Notes: generated from the sequence alone by a model not told the origin. Counted from the stretch's first letter, positions 34,553 through 44,010 are shown. The stretch is 64,000 bases of DNA from Bacillota bacterium (GCA_023400055.1 JAEXFN010000038.1:1-64000); one strand, 5' to 3'. Made by a program: numbers and translations.

Positions 34553-35306
34553 GTCGTATCACTTCCTTAGCAAGTGCGATATAAGCTTCGGCCCCTTTGG
34601 ATTTTTCGTCATATAAGGTGATCGGCAATCCAAAACTGGGCGCTTCGCTGAGTCGGATGTTCCGGGGAATAATCGTCTTATAAACCTTATCGTTGAAATA
34701 ATGGCGAACCTCTTCGGTAACCTGGGAGGAGAGATTGGTGCGGTTGTCGTACATGGTCAGCACCACACCCTCGATCTTCAGATCGGCATTGGAGTATTTC
34801 TGGACCAGCTGGACGGTCTTCATCAGCTGGCTCAATCCTTCCAGCGCGTAATACTCGCATTGGATGGGGACGATAATCGAATCGGCCGCGGCCAGCGCAT
34901 TGATGGTCAGATTGCCGAGCGAGGGCGGACAATCGATCAGGATATAGTCAAATTGGTGTTTGATGGGTTCAATCGCTCGTTTCAACCGTTGATCCCGGGC
35001 CATCATCCCCACCAGCTCGGCCTCGGCTCCGGCCAAGCGGATGGTGGCCGGCACGACCCCCAAATTAACCACCTGCGTGGGGAGCAGCACTTCCTCGATG
35101 GGAACCTCATTAATCAACACATCGTAGATGCATTGCTTGATCTCGCTCTTCTTGAGCCCGAGCCCGCTGGTGGAATTGCCCTGAGGATCATGATCGATAA
35201 TCAGCGTCTTTTTGCCACGTTGAGCAAGGCAGGCCCCAAGATTGACCGCGGTGGTCGTTTTCCCGACCCCACCCTTTTGGTTGGCGATTGCAATAACTTT
35301 ACCCAT
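34545..35306 (-). CDS. parA: ParA/Soj chromosome-partition ATPase
   Basis: A 253-residue Walker-type ATPase: deviant Walker A KGGVGKTTTAVNLG (about 9-22), DHDPQGNSTSGLG, DCPPSLGNLTINAL and ALEGLSQLMKTV. It partners ParB to segregate origins and, in Bacillus, modulates DnaA. The start given has GGAAGGAGG 11 nt upstream and matches the family (MGKVIAIANQKGG). The frame stays open to an ATG at 35438 with its own AAGGTGAT site, so a 44-residue extension is possible. Confidence 0.94.
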   Translation of the reverse strand: MGKVIAIANQKGGVGKTTTAVNLGACLAQRGKKTLIIDHDPQGNSTSGLGLKKSEIKQCIYDVLINEVPIEEVLLPTQVVNLGVVPATIRLAGAEAELVGMMARDQRLKRAIEPIKHQFDYILIDCPPSLGNLTINALAAADSIIVPIQCEYYALEGLSQLMKTVQLVQKYSNADLKIEGVVLTMYDNRTNLSSQVTEEVRHYFNDKVYKTIIPRNIRLSEAPSFGLPITLYDEKSKGAEAYIALAKEVIRHG

Positions 35307-35546
35307 GAAACATTTTTCCTCCTTCCAGCTCCGCCTGGCAGTGTTTTCTTCTTTATTTAAAAGAGAATTGGATTCATTATTCAAGAGTTCGAAGGCCCGC
35401 TGTTTGAGAATATCCAACGTCCGTTTGTTTCTCGGCATCTTTCATCACCTTTTTATCTACACCGGATCCCTTAATTTTTCGCGATGACAACGGGATGTTC
35501 CTTCAACAAAGCCGAAACTTTCTGGCGCGGTCCGCCCGAAGCAGCT

Positions 35547-36269
35547 TCAAAGCGGTTTTTTTTGCGGGACCCCCGGTTTTCTGGGATATTGCGATGGTGT
35601 CGGCTCAATTTTCTCAATCACTACCAAAGCCCTTTCGCCGAAATCGCGAGGAAGGAGGTAAGGCACGGTGCGATCCAGTTGAGCGCCCAGGACGGGCAAG
35701 GCGTTCTCGATCGCGGTCAACTCGCGCTCATAATCTTTGCCTTTATAAAAGACCGCCGCCGCATGGACTTTCATGAAAGGCAGCGCCAGTTCCAACAGGA
35801 CGTTGGTCTGAGAAACGGCACGCGCCAGCGCCAGATCGAAGTTCTCTCGGTAATCGGCTTGGTGGGCCAATTCCTCGGCCCGGCCCCAAACCGCCTTGAG
35901 ATTGGTCAGGCCCAAGCTCTCACAGGCCTGTCGCTGAAAATTGATCTTCTTTTGGGTCGAATCCAAGGAAAGGAACTGTTTGTCGGGAAAACAGATCGCC
36001 AGTGGAATGCCGGGAAAGCCGGCGCCACTGCCAATATCGATAACCGAGTGCGCCCCGGCGAACTCCGGCAGGGCGATGAGCGCCAAGGAATCATAGAGGT
36101 GTTTGATATAAGCCTCTTCATAAGCGGTGATGGCCGTCAGGTTCAGATGGGCGTTGGTCTCGATGACCAAGTTCAAAAACTGATCGAGTTTGACGGCGGC
36201 CGGTTCGGCCAACTCCAGCCGGTTTTGGTGAAAAAGGAGCGCGATTTCATTCTGGCGCGTCATATTCAT
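35547..36269 (-). CDS. rsmG: 16S rRNA m7G527 methyltransferase
   Basis: A 240-residue SAM-dependent enzyme of the GidB family. Motifs: NLTAITAYEEAYIKHLYDSL, VIDIGSGAGFPGIPLAI (SAM site, about 72-88), FLSLDSTQKKINFQ and NFDLALARAVSQTNVLLELA. It methylates G527 in the small-subunit rRNA. Immediately downstream of mnmG, as in most bacteria. The 240 bp between it and the short parA start contain only the possible parA extension. Confidence 0.94.
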   Translation of the reverse strand: MNMTRQNEIALLFHQNRLELAEPAAVKLDQFLNLVIETNAHLNLTAITAYEEAYIKHLYDSLALIALPEFAGAHSVIDIGSGAGFPGIPLAICFPDKQFLSLDSTQKKINFQRQACESLGLTNLKAVWGRAEELAHQADYRENFDLALARAVSQTNVLLELALPFMKVHAAAVFYKGKDYERELTAIENALPVLGAQLDRTVPYLLPRDFGERALVVIEKIEPTPSQYPRKPGVPQKKPL

Positions 36270-36271
36270 GG

Positions 36272-38140
36272 TTACCCCTTCAAACTTTCAATATAAAAAA
36301 GCAGGGCCGTCAGATCGGCCGGGTTGACGCCGCTGATCCGCATCGCCTGGCCGAAGGTTTCCGGCCGGAACTTGCTAAATTTCTCGCGCGCTTCCCGGGC
36401 CAGGTTGGCCACCCGGTCATAATCGAGATCCGCCGGAATCTTGCGCCGTTCCAGACCGCGTAACTTCTTGGCCTGCTCTTTCTCTTTTTCTAAATAACCC
36501 TGATACTTAAAACGGATGGCCACTTCCTCGGCTTCCGGCCCGGCGCCGGCCAGGTCGGGCGCCAAGCGGCGGACGAAATCGGCCGTGATCTCGGGCCGTT
36601 TCAGCAGATCGGCGAGATTAAAACGGTTTTTCGGGACGGCAAGCTCGGCCGCTTCGAATATCCGGCGCACTTTTTCATCGGGATTCAGGAAAGTCGTGGC
36701 GCATAAATCGCTCAACCCGTAAATCCGTTGATAACGCGCTTGATAACGTTGCTCGAACTCCGCCGGCAGCAAGCCCATTTCGAAACCGTAGTGGGAAAGC
36801 CGCTCGTCGGCACTGTCGGCCCGCAGAGTCAACCGGAACTCGGCCCGCGAAGTCAGCACCCGGTAGGGCTCCCGATTGTCCTTGGTGACCAGATCGTCGA
36901 TGAGCACTCCGATATAGGCTTCGGAACGGTCCAATACCAACGGCGGCCGGTTCTTGACTTTCAGGGCGGCGTTGATGCCGGCCATCAGTCCCTGAGCGGC
37001 CGCTTCCTCATAACCGGAAGTGCCATTGATCTGGCCGGCCGAGAACAGGCCGGCCACTTTTTTCGATTCCAGCGACCGGCCGAACTGGCCGCTCTGAATG
37101 GCGTCATATTCGATGGCATAGCCGGGCCGGACGATCTCCAACCGCTCAAAACCGGGGATGGTCTGCAAAAACAGCTCCTGCACGGATTCGGGGAGGCTGG
37201 TCGACAAACCGGCCAGATACATTTCGTCCGAATCGGCCCCTTCCGGCTCCACAAAGACCTGGTGCCGTTCCTTGTCTGGAAACTGTACCAGCTTGCTCTC
37301 GATGGACGGGCAATAGCGCGGCCCGACTCCGGTGATGTCGCCGGTGTACATCGCCGCCTCGTGCAAATGTTCGCGAATGACCTGGTGCGTCTGGGGCCGG
37401 GTGTACGCCAGCCAGCAAAGGTGCTCCGGCCGGACCCGCCAGTCCTCCCAGAAGGAGAAACCGTGTTCGGTAAAGCCGCCCGGTTGCTCGGCGAGCTGGC
37501 TGAAATCGATGGAACGGCGCCGCACCCGGGCCGGCGTCCCGGTCTTATAGCGCGTCAGCTCCAAGCCGAGCTCATTGAGGCTCTCCGATAAGAGGTCGGC
37601 CGGCAACTGGCCCATGGGACCCGAGGCAAAATTCAAGCCGCCGATGAAGACCCGCCCCTGTAAAAAAGTTCCAGTGGCCAACACCACCGCGGCGGCGTTA
37701 AAATGCAGGCCGGTGCGGGTAGTGATCCCGGTGACCCGGCCGTCCCGGGCAGTAATCGCGGCCACCTCCGCCTGGCGCACCGTCAAATTGGGCTGTTTTT
37801 CCAATTCCTGGATCATCACTTGCTGATAAAGGCGCTTATCGGCCTGGGCCCGCAGTGCCCAGACCGCCGGCCCTTTTTGGGTGTTGAGCAGCCGCATCTG
37901 CAAATAGGTGCGGTCGATGATCCGGCCCATCATTCCGCCCAGGGCGTCGATCTCCCGCACCAGATGGCCCTTGGCCGGTCCGCCGATCGAGGGATTGCAG
38001 GGCATAAAGGCGATATTATGATAATTCAACGTCAGCAATAAAGTGCTGCAGCCCAGCTTGGCCGCTGCAAAAGCCGCCTCGCAGCCGGCGTGGCCGGCGC
38101 CGATGACGATCACGTCAAACGATTTGTTGATTCCGTTCAC
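36272..38140 (-). CDS. mnmG: tRNA U34 modification enzyme MnmG (copy 1)
   Basis: A 622-residue FAD enzyme that with MnmE installs (carboxymethyl)aminomethyl groups on wobble uridine 34. Motifs: DVIVIGAGHAGCEAAFAAAK (FAD), FMPCNPSIGGPAKGHLVREI, LATGTFLQGRVFIGG, GPRYCPSIESKLVQFPDK and GTSGYEEAAAQGLMAGINA. Both catalytic cysteines (CNPS and RYCPS) are present. GTG 38140 has AAGGGG 9 nt upstream; the frame extends far upstream only because it overlaps the paralogue. Usual length, and next to rsmG, so the likely orthodox copy. Confidence 0.93.
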   Translation of the reverse strand: MNGINKSFDVIVIGAGHAGCEAAFAAAKLGCSTLLLTLNYHNIAFMPCNPSIGGPAKGHLVREIDALGGMMGRIIDRTYLQMRLLNTQKGPAVWALRAQADKRLYQQVMIQELEKQPNLTVRQAEVAAITARDGRVTGITTRTGLHFNAAAVVLATGTFLQGRVFIGGLNFASGPMGQLPADLLSESLNELGLELTRYKTGTPARVRRRSIDFSQLAEQPGGFTEHGFSFWEDWRVRPEHLCWLAYTRPQTHQVIREHLHEAAMYTGDITGVGPRYCPSIESKLVQFPDKERHQVFVEPEGADSDEMYLAGLSTSLPESVQELFLQTIPGFERLEIVRPGYAIEYDAIQSGQFGRSLESKKVAGLFSAGQINGTSGYEEAAAQGLMAGINAALKVKNRPPLVLDRSEAYIGVLIDDLVTKDNREPYRVLTSRAEFRLTLRADSADERLSHYGFEMGLLPAEFEQRYQARYQRIYGLSDLCATTFLNPDEKVRRIFEAAELAVPKNRFNLADLLKRPEITADFVRRLAPDLAGAGPEAEEVAIRFKYQGYLEKEKEQAKKLRGLERRKIPADLDYDRVANLAREAREKFSKFRPETFGQAMRISGVNPADLTALLFYIESLKG

Positions 38141-40025
38141 CTTGAAAATCCCCTTCAGCCGGACCGCGGCCATGGCCGCGGCCCAATGTGAGCACCAGCA
38201 GCGCCCGGTCCGATTCATTGAGATCGCGGATCCGCAGCGCCTGGCCGAGCGAAATGGGCCGGACCCGCAGCAGCGCCGCCCGGGCCGCCTCGGAAAGACC
38301 CTTGAGGTCCGCATAGCCGAAATCCGCCGCGATCGCGATCTGGTCCAGCTTTTGCGCTTCATGAAGCGCCTCTTCCTGGCGCCTGAGGTAACCGGCCAGG
38401 CGCAGTTCGAACAGCACATGCTCGCGGACCGGCTGTAAAAACTCCCGCAAGCGCGGATACTCCTGCGCCAGCATATCCGGGTCGATCTGCGGATGGAGGA
38501 TCAGATCCTGCAACCGCAAGCCGTGGCTGGGAGGCTTGATCCCGTGTCTCTGCCAAAAGCCGTCACTGGCTTTGATTTTATTTTCGGCCAGAAAAGCCCG
38601 CAGCTCAATGATCCCCTGTTGAATCCGGTCCATGGTTGCGCGGCGCGATTCCCCGATCAATCCCAACTGCAGCGCCGCCCCGGAAAGCCGTTGCAGCGTG
38701 TTGTCCAGGCGCAAATAAATCCGGTACTCCGCCAGGGAAGTCATCATTCGGTAGGGCTCATCCGTGCCGCGCGTGGCCAAATCGTCGATCATCACCCCGA
38801 TATAGGAGGAAGAACGGCTGGGGATGTACGGCGGCCGGCCCTGGATCTTACAGGCGGCGTTGATGCCGGCGATGATCCCCTGAGCGGCGGCCTCCTCATA
38901 ACCGGAGGTCCCGTTGAGCTGGCCGGCGGTAAAGAGATTGGCGATCAGCTTCGATTCCAGGCTGGGGAAGAACTGCCAGGACTCCAGGCAATCGTATTCC
39001 ACTGCATAGCCGGGCCGGATGATCTGGGCATGGGTCAGGCCGGGAATGGTCTTCAGGATCGCCTCTTGAATCGTCTCCGGCATCGCGGTGGTCAACCCGA
39101 GCAGGTACATTTCTTCGGTATAGATTCCCTCCGGCTCCAGGAAAATCTGATGATCGGTCTTGTCCGGAAAGTTGATCACCTTACGGTCGATCGAGGGACA
39201 AAAATGCGGCCCCTTGGTGGTGACCGACCCCGAATAGATCGGCGAATACTGCAAGTTAGCGCGGATCAACTGAATGGTGGCCGGGGTGGTGTGCGTCAGC
39301 CAACAGGGCTGCTGCGGCCGGGTCTCGGCCAGGCCGTCCCAGGCAAAGCCCCACTCCAACGGTTGCAGGGGCTGCGGGATCATTTGAGCAAAATCGACCG
39401 AACCCCGGTGCACCCGCGGCGGCGTGGCGGTCTGAAAGCGGCGCAGCCGCAAGCCGTGCTCCGCCAGGCTCCGGCTCAGCTCGACGGCGGCGGGTTCGCC
39501 CTGCCGGCCGCCGGAATAGCGGATGTCGCCCATCACGATCTGGCCGCCCAGAAAAGTGCCGGTGGCCAGCAGCACCGCCCTGGCCTCATAACGGCGGCCC
39601 GATTTCAAGCGGACGCCGCGCGCCGCGCCGTTCTCGACCAGCAATTCGACGACCAGGCCCTGCTTGACGTCGAGATTGGGTTGGCGTTCCAGGCGCAGCG
39701 TCATCTCGGCCTGATAGAGCTTCTTGTCGGCCTGGGCCCGCAGCGCGGTGACGGCCGGGCCGCGCGACTCGTTGATGCGGCGGATATTCAAATAAGAACA
39801 GTCGATGACTTTGGCCATCTCGCCACCCAGGGCGTCCAGCTCGCGCACGAGATGGCTTTTGGCCGCCGGGCCGCCGATGGCCGGATTGCAGGACATCGCC
39901 GCGATGGTATCCGGAGAGATCGTCAACAGCAGCGTCCGGACGCCCAGCCGCGCCGCAGCCAGGGCCGCTTCGCAACCGGCATGGCCGGCGCCGACGACAA
40001 TCAGATCATAGGACAACGGATTCAT
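38115..40025 (-). CDS. Second MnmG/GidA-family protein, tandem paralogue
   Basis: A 636-residue protein with the complete MnmG layout: DLIVVGAGHAGCEAALAAAR, MSCNPAIGGPAAKSHLVREL, LATGTFLGGQIVMG, KGPHFCPSIDRKVINFPDK, EYDCLESWQFFPSLESK and GTSGYEEAAAQGIIAGINA. Both catalytic cysteines are kept. The conserved loop reads PAAKSH instead of PAKGH or IGKGH, a one-residue insertion. Overlaps copy 1 by 26 bp. It is much diverged from copy 1, so an old duplication or a transferred paralogue, not a recent copy. It may have a distinct tRNA target. Confidence 0.85.
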   Translation of the reverse strand: MNPLSYDLIVVGAGHAGCEAALAAARLGVRTLLLTISPDTIAAMSCNPAIGGPAAKSHLVRELDALGGEMAKVIDCSYLNIRRINESRGPAVTALRAQADKKLYQAEMTLRLERQPNLDVKQGLVVELLVENGAARGVRLKSGRRYEARAVLLATGTFLGGQIVMGDIRYSGGRQGEPAAVELSRSLAEHGLRLRRFQTATPPRVHRGSVDFAQMIPQPLQPLEWGFAWDGLAETRPQQPCWLTHTTPATIQLIRANLQYSPIYSGSVTTKGPHFCPSIDRKVINFPDKTDHQIFLEPEGIYTEEMYLLGLTTAMPETIQEAILKTIPGLTHAQIIRPGYAVEYDCLESWQFFPSLESKLIANLFTAGQLNGTSGYEEAAAQGIIAGINAACKIQGRPPYIPSRSSSYIGVMIDDLATRGTDEPYRMMTSLAEYRIYLRLDNTLQRLSGAALQLGLIGESRRATMDRIQQGIIELRAFLAENKIKASDGFWQRHGIKPPSHGLRLQDLILHPQIDPDMLAQEYPRLREFLQPVREHVLFELRLAGYLRRQEEALHEAQKLDQIAIAADFGYADLKGLSEAARAALLRVRPISLGQALRIRDLNESDRALLVLTLGRGHGRGPAEGDFQGERNQQIV

Positions 40026-40078
40026 CCCTTCCGGTAGTGATAAACTTAATCATAAAGCAAAAACCGCTTTGGAGCGCC

Positions 40079-40288
40079 GAAGAAGCTCTTTTGATTAATA
40101 AAGAAGTTCTTTTTGTCTCTGAAGAACCTCTTTCAGTTAATGAAGAAGATCTTTCGGTCTTCGAAGAACCTCTTTTGGTTACCGAAGAAGCTCTTTTAGT
40201 CTTCGAAGAACTTCTTTCGGTTAACGAAGAAGCTCCTTTAGTCTTCGAAGAACTTCTTTTAACTACTGAAAATCTTCTTTATAGTATA
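40079..40288. repeat. Tandem array 2: ten 21-bp units between mnmE and mnmG
   Basis: Ten uninterrupted 21-bp units, each starting GAAGAA (or AAAGAA) with CTCTTTT or ATCTTTC at the centre; alternate units are more alike, giving a 42-bp super-period. On the plus strand they read EEALLIN-KEVLFVS-EEPLSVN-type heptads. The array lies in the 308-bp space between mnmE and the mnmG paralogue, within what should be one transcript. A plus-strand frame through it runs antisense into mnmE and has no convincing start. The remaining bases of the gap show nothing else. Confidence 0.9.
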
Positions 40289-40333
40289 AAAGAGTTTCAG
40301 ATTATAAATATCATCCGAAATCTCAGCCAAACT

Positions 40334-41716
40334 TCATTTGCCGATGCAAAACTGGGCAAAGATCCCGTGCAGCACTTCATCGTCGACGTTTTTGCCGGTA
40401 ATCTCGCCCAGCGCCGACAGGCAGGAACGCAAATCCACCGCCAGCAGATCCTCGGTGATGCCCGATTCCAGGCCGTCGCCAAATGACTGCAGCGCCTCGA
40501 TGGCTTTGCGCAGGGCTTCCTTCTGGCGGACGCTGCTTAAAACCGGTTGATCGTCCACTTGGACCGAACCGATGCCGACTAACTCGGCGATGGCCCGCTC
40601 CAGTTCTTCAAAACCCTGATGACCGACCACCGACAGTTCCAGGGTGCGCAGGGCGTTGAATTGCTGCAAATCGTCGCGATTCAGCCGGGACGGGAGATCG
40701 GTTTTATTGATGATCAGGACGAACGGCCGGCCGTTCAGCCGGCGGACGATCGCCCGATCCTCTTCAGTCAGCGGCGCGCTATTATCCAGGATCAGCAGGA
40801 TCAGATCGGCCTGGTCCAGGAGTTGATGGGCCTTGTCGATGCCGAGGCGCTCGATCGGATTGTCGGTCGGCCGCAACCCGGCCGTATCCAGCAGGCGGAT
40901 CGGGATTCCCCGCAATTGAAATAGCCCCTCGATGGCGTCGCGGGTGGTGCCGGGAATATCGGTCACGATCGCTTTTTCCTCCTGGAGCAGCGCATTGAGG
41001 ATGCTCGACTTGCCCACATTGGGCCGGCCGGTAATCACGATGGCCACGCCTTCCTTGATCTTGCGGCCTTCCTCTACCTTGGCATAGATCGCCCGCAATT
41101 GCGCGAGGGTCCCTTGGGTTTGTTCCCGGATCTGCAACTGTTGCGGCTCGGGGATCCCTTCCTCCGGAAAATCCAGAACCGCCTCGATGTTGATCAGTAT
41201 GGAATATAAGTCCGCTTCGAGCCGGTGGATTTGTTGCGAAGCCTTGCCGGACAGCTGAGAAAGCGCCAGTTGGTGGGCTTTCTCGGTCTTGGCGCGGATC
41301 AGGTCGATCACCGCCTCGGCCTGGACCAGATCGATCCGGCCGTTCAAGAAAGCGCGCTGGGTGAATTCGCCGGGCCCGGCTAGCCGGGCGCCGTGCGCCA
41401 GCAACAGTTCCAGAATCTGCTGCACGATAAACATACTGCCGTGGGCTTGGATCTCCACGGTGTCCTCGGCCGTGAAACTGCGCGGCCCGGCCGCGTAAAA
41501 GAACAGGACTTCGTCAACGGGCCGGCCGGCGGCGGGATCGAGCACCCGGCCGTAATATAAACGATGATCTTGCACGTCCGCGAAGGATTCGCCGCGCGGC
41601 TTGCGCAGAACCTTGAGCGCGACGGCCTTGGCGTCCGATCCGCTCAGCCGGACCACGCCGATCCCCGACTCGCCGATGGGGGTGGCAATTGCGGCGATGG
41701 TATCGTGAAACAACAT
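40334..41716 (-). CDS. mnmE: tRNA modification GTPase MnmE
   Basis: A 460-residue GTPase, partner of MnmG in wobble-uridine modification. N-terminal folate-binding domain (DTIAAIATPIGESGIGVVRL), helical domain, inserted G domain (GRPNVGKSSILNALL, DIPGTTRDAIEG, DTAGLRPTDNPIE, NKTDL) and the invariant C terminus CIGK. ATG 41716 has GGAGGGAG directly upstream and matches the family start; upstream in-frame codons are not needed. Confidence 0.95.
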   Translation of the reverse strand: MLFHDTIAAIATPIGESGIGVVRLSGSDAKAVALKVLRKPRGESFADVQDHRLYYGRVLDPAAGRPVDEVLFFYAAGPRSFTAEDTVEIQAHGSMFIVQQILELLLAHGARLAGPGEFTQRAFLNGRIDLVQAEAVIDLIRAKTEKAHQLALSQLSGKASQQIHRLEADLYSILINIEAVLDFPEEGIPEPQQLQIREQTQGTLAQLRAIYAKVEEGRKIKEGVAIVITGRPNVGKSSILNALLQEEKAIVTDIPGTTRDAIEGLFQLRGIPIRLLDTAGLRPTDNPIERLGIDKAHQLLDQADLILLILDNSAPLTEEDRAIVRRLNGRPFVLIINKTDLPSRLNRDDLQQFNALRTLELSVVGHQGFEELERAIAELVGIGSVQVDDQPVLSSVRQKEALRKAIEALQSFGDGLESGITEDLLAVDLRSCLSALGEITGKNVDDEVLHGIFAQFCIGK

Positions 41717-41922
41717 TCTCCCTCCATAAAAGCCGGGCGATAAAACCCTGGCCGTTGGCAAACCGCCCGCTAAAAAACTCGAAAAAAGCTCGAAAAGAGT
41801 TTCAAGCGACTTGATCCCCAGTTTTCCCGGGCTTTGGCGAACCCCCGAGTTTCGGACGGGGTCGTTCACAACGCTTTGCGAAAACCTGGCGAAAAAAGGA
41901 AAGACGTAAAGATAAAACCCGG

Positions 41923-42564
41923 TTATACCGGGTTTTTTTCTTCAAAGTCTTGCGGTGAAATGATGACGTGTCGGTAAGGGTCCTCACCTTCGCTGTATGT
42001 AAAAACCTCTTTATAACCCTGTAAGGTCGAATGGATGATCCGCCGTTCCTGAGGACTCATTGGCTCGAGGACCTGTTTGCGGCCCTCGTGGCGAACCTTG
42101 TCGGCCAGCTTCACCGCCAGCCGTCGCAGCGCCTCTTCGCGGCGGCGCCGGTATCCTTCGACGTCGATGATGATGCGCTCCTTTTCGGCGCGGTTCTTAT
42201 TGACCGCCAGGTTGACCAGATATTGAATGGCGTCCAGAGTTTGCCCGTGTTTACCGATTAAGATGCCGAGATCCTTGCCGTTGATATTCAGGGTCGTGTA
42301 ATCTTTTTTCTTAAAGATCTCCACCTGAGCCGGGACTCCCATGTTCACCAGGAGTTCCCGCAGGAACAGACCGGCCAGCTGGCCCAGATCTTCCTTCACC
42401 GTCACGGTAACTTTATATGTTTTGGTGGTTAAAAAACCCAATAAACCTTTGGTACTTTCCTCGACCACTTCAATCTCGGTTTGATCGCGCGAAACGCCCA
42501 ACTCCTTCAATGCTTCGGCGATCGCGTCATCCGCAGTTTTGGCGATTTTAACGACCGTTTTCAT
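41923..42564 (-). CDS. jag: Jag/KhpB RNA-binding protein
   Basis: A 213-residue protein: Jag_N domain (KTADDAIAEALKELGVSRDQ; STKGLLGFL, about 1-50), KH domain (LGILIGKHGQTLDAIQYLVN, about 98-125) and R3H domain (EPMSPQERRIIHSTLQGY, about 165-185). Follows yidC, as in Bacillus (spoIIIJ-jag). Affects cell-wall synthesis and small-RNA regulation in relatives. Confidence 0.93.
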   Translation of the reverse strand: MKTVVKIAKTADDAIAEALKELGVSRDQTEIEVVEESTKGLLGFLTTKTYKVTVTVKEDLGQLAGLFLRELLVNMGVPAQVEIFKKKDYTTLNINGKDLGILIGKHGQTLDAIQYLVNLAVNKNRAEKERIIIDVEGYRRRREEALRRLAVKLADKVRHEGRKQVLEPMSPQERRIIHSTLQGYKEVFTYSEGEDPYRHVIISPQDFEEKNPV

Positions 42565-42722
42565 ATTCGGACATACCCTCCTTCAATAAAAATGGGTAAT
42601 CTATCGGTGTCGCCGGCGTCAATGAAACGTTCCATCCGCTGATGGCGGCAGGTTCCCTCGTTATATTGCAGCAGTGTCACGAAACCGTGGCTTGTACCCC
42701 TTCCTTACCGAAAAGAACGCTC

Positions 42723-43388
42723 TTATTTGCTCTCTTCTTTCTCATGCCGATGTTCCTTGACGATAAAATACTCATTGATTAGATATTGCTGGCCGATACC
42801 GATCAGGTTGCTGGTGACCCAGTATAGACCGACGCCGGTGTTGACCGTGTAGGTTACCCAGGCCAGAAAGACCGGCATCATATAGAGTAACATCTGCTGA
42901 TTGGAGTCACTGCCAGCGGGCGAAGTCAGTTTCTGCTGAAAAAAGGTAGTTACGCCGGAGAGAATGGCCAGGATGATATCGTTTTTGGCACTCAAATTGA
43001 ACCATAAAAAATGGGCGTCCTTCAAATAAGCGGACATATAATGGGGATCGGATAACAAATAATACAATGCAATCAAAATCGGGATCTGAATCAGCGTCGG
43101 CAAACAACTGCCGAAGGGGTTGACATTCTCTTTCTTATATAACTCCATGGTTCTTTTCTGGAGTTCATCGGGCTTATCCTTGAATTTATCCTGAATCTCC
43201 TTCAGCTTGGGCTGGATCTTTTTCATCTTGTCCATGCCCTGGAACTGCTTGATGCTGGTCGGAAAAAGGATCAACTTGATGACCAGGGTCAAAATGATAA
43301 TGGCCGCGCCCCAACTGTTAATAAAACCATGTAAAAATATCAATACATTCTTAAATAATAAAACGATCGGCAGCAATATATTGCCCAA
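42723..43388 (-). CDS. yidC: YidC/Oxa1 membrane protein insertase
   Basis: A 221-residue insertase with the five-helix YidC core: SWGAAIIILTLVIKLILFPT, a cytoplasmic hairpin (KIQPKLKEIQDKFKDKPDEL), NPFGSCLPTLIQIPILIALY and VNTGVGLYWVTSNLIGIGQQ. It is short, like Gram-positive YidC1/SpoIIIJ, and lacks the large periplasmic domain of proteobacterial YidC. No lipoprotein signal is seen. The gap between jag and yidC is 158 bp. Confidence 0.92.
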   Translation of the reverse strand: MGNILLPIVLLFKNVLIFLHGFINSWGAAIIILTLVIKLILFPTSIKQFQGMDKMKKIQPKLKEIQDKFKDKPDELQKRTMELYKKENVNPFGSCLPTLIQIPILIALYYLLSDPHYMSAYLKDAHFLWFNLSAKNDIILAILSGVTTFFQQKLTSPAGSDSNQQMLLYMMPVFLAWVTYTVNTGVGLYWVTSNLIGIGQQYLINEYFIVKEHRHEKEESK

Positions 43389-43416
43389 ATTGAGTCATCC
43401 TTTCACATTGCCATCG

Positions 43417-43626
43417 CTAAGGGACCGGATCGAAACCACCTTTTGAGAAGGGGTTACAACGCAAAATGCGTTTGATTCCCAGCGCCATACCTTTGATAAC
43501 GCCGTATTTCTGAATCGCCTGAAACATATAACTTGAGCAAGTGGGATAATACCGGCATGAATTTGGGAATAACGGCGAAATGATCTTTTGATAAAGAACT
43601 ATAAAAAAAAGGATTATACCCTTCAT
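43417..43626 (-). CDS. yidD: Membrane protein insertion efficiency factor YidD
   Basis: A 69-residue protein with the family strings PNSCRYYPTCSSYMFQAIQK and GIKRILRCNPFSKGGFDPVP. Overlaps rnpA by 4 bp. Assists YidC-dependent insertion. Confidence 0.95.
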   Translation of the reverse strand: MKGIILFFIVLYQKIISPLFPNSCRYYPTCSSYMFQAIQKYGVIKGMALGIKRILRCNPFSKGGFDPVP

Positions 43627-43991
43627 CGGGAATCCTCCGTCCGTTTTCTAGCCTGTGAGGATTTGAGGACCACCATACCAAGTATATGAGAAATTTCATC
43701 ATTTATACTTTTAAAGTCGGCCGCCAGAATCGACTTTTTCGCGATAATGACAAAATCCAGCCCCAAATTGGCAGCTGGGGAATGATTCATGATCACTTCG
43801 CGAAAAATCCTTTTTAAATGGTTGCGGGTCACGGCGGTGCCGACCTTCTTGCCGACGCAGAACCCGTAGCGCTGGCTGTCCAAGCAATTAGGAAGAAAAT
43901 AGACCACTGTATACCTGCCGGAAATCGAGTGGCCTTTTTCGAAAATCGTTTGAAAATCACTATTTTTTTTAATAACCGTAAATTTACTCAC
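43623..43991 (-). CDS. rnpA: Ribonuclease P protein component
   Basis: A 122-residue basic protein. The RNR motif is GTAVTRNHLKRIFREVI, and RYGFCVGKKVG precedes it. It binds RNase P RNA to process tRNA 5' ends. Between rpmH and yidD in the standard order. Confidence 0.94.
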   Translation of the reverse strand: MSKFTVIKKNSDFQTIFEKGHSISGRYTVVYFLPNCLDSQRYGFCVGKKVGTAVTRNHLKRIFREVIMNHSPAANLGLDFVIIAKKSILAADFKSINDEISHILGMVVLKSSQARKRTEDSR

Positions 43992-44010
43992 CTTGACTCA
44001 CAAAAAGCAC

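Noticed and set aside
34687..35360. Antisense open frame across parA
   Set aside because: Only an overlap artefact; parA motifs on the minus strand are unambiguous.
40037..40486. Plus-strand protein of 149 residues through array 2
   Set aside because: No ribosome site, and the C-terminal half is antisense to mnmE; its repeat-like sequence follows from the 21-bp period.
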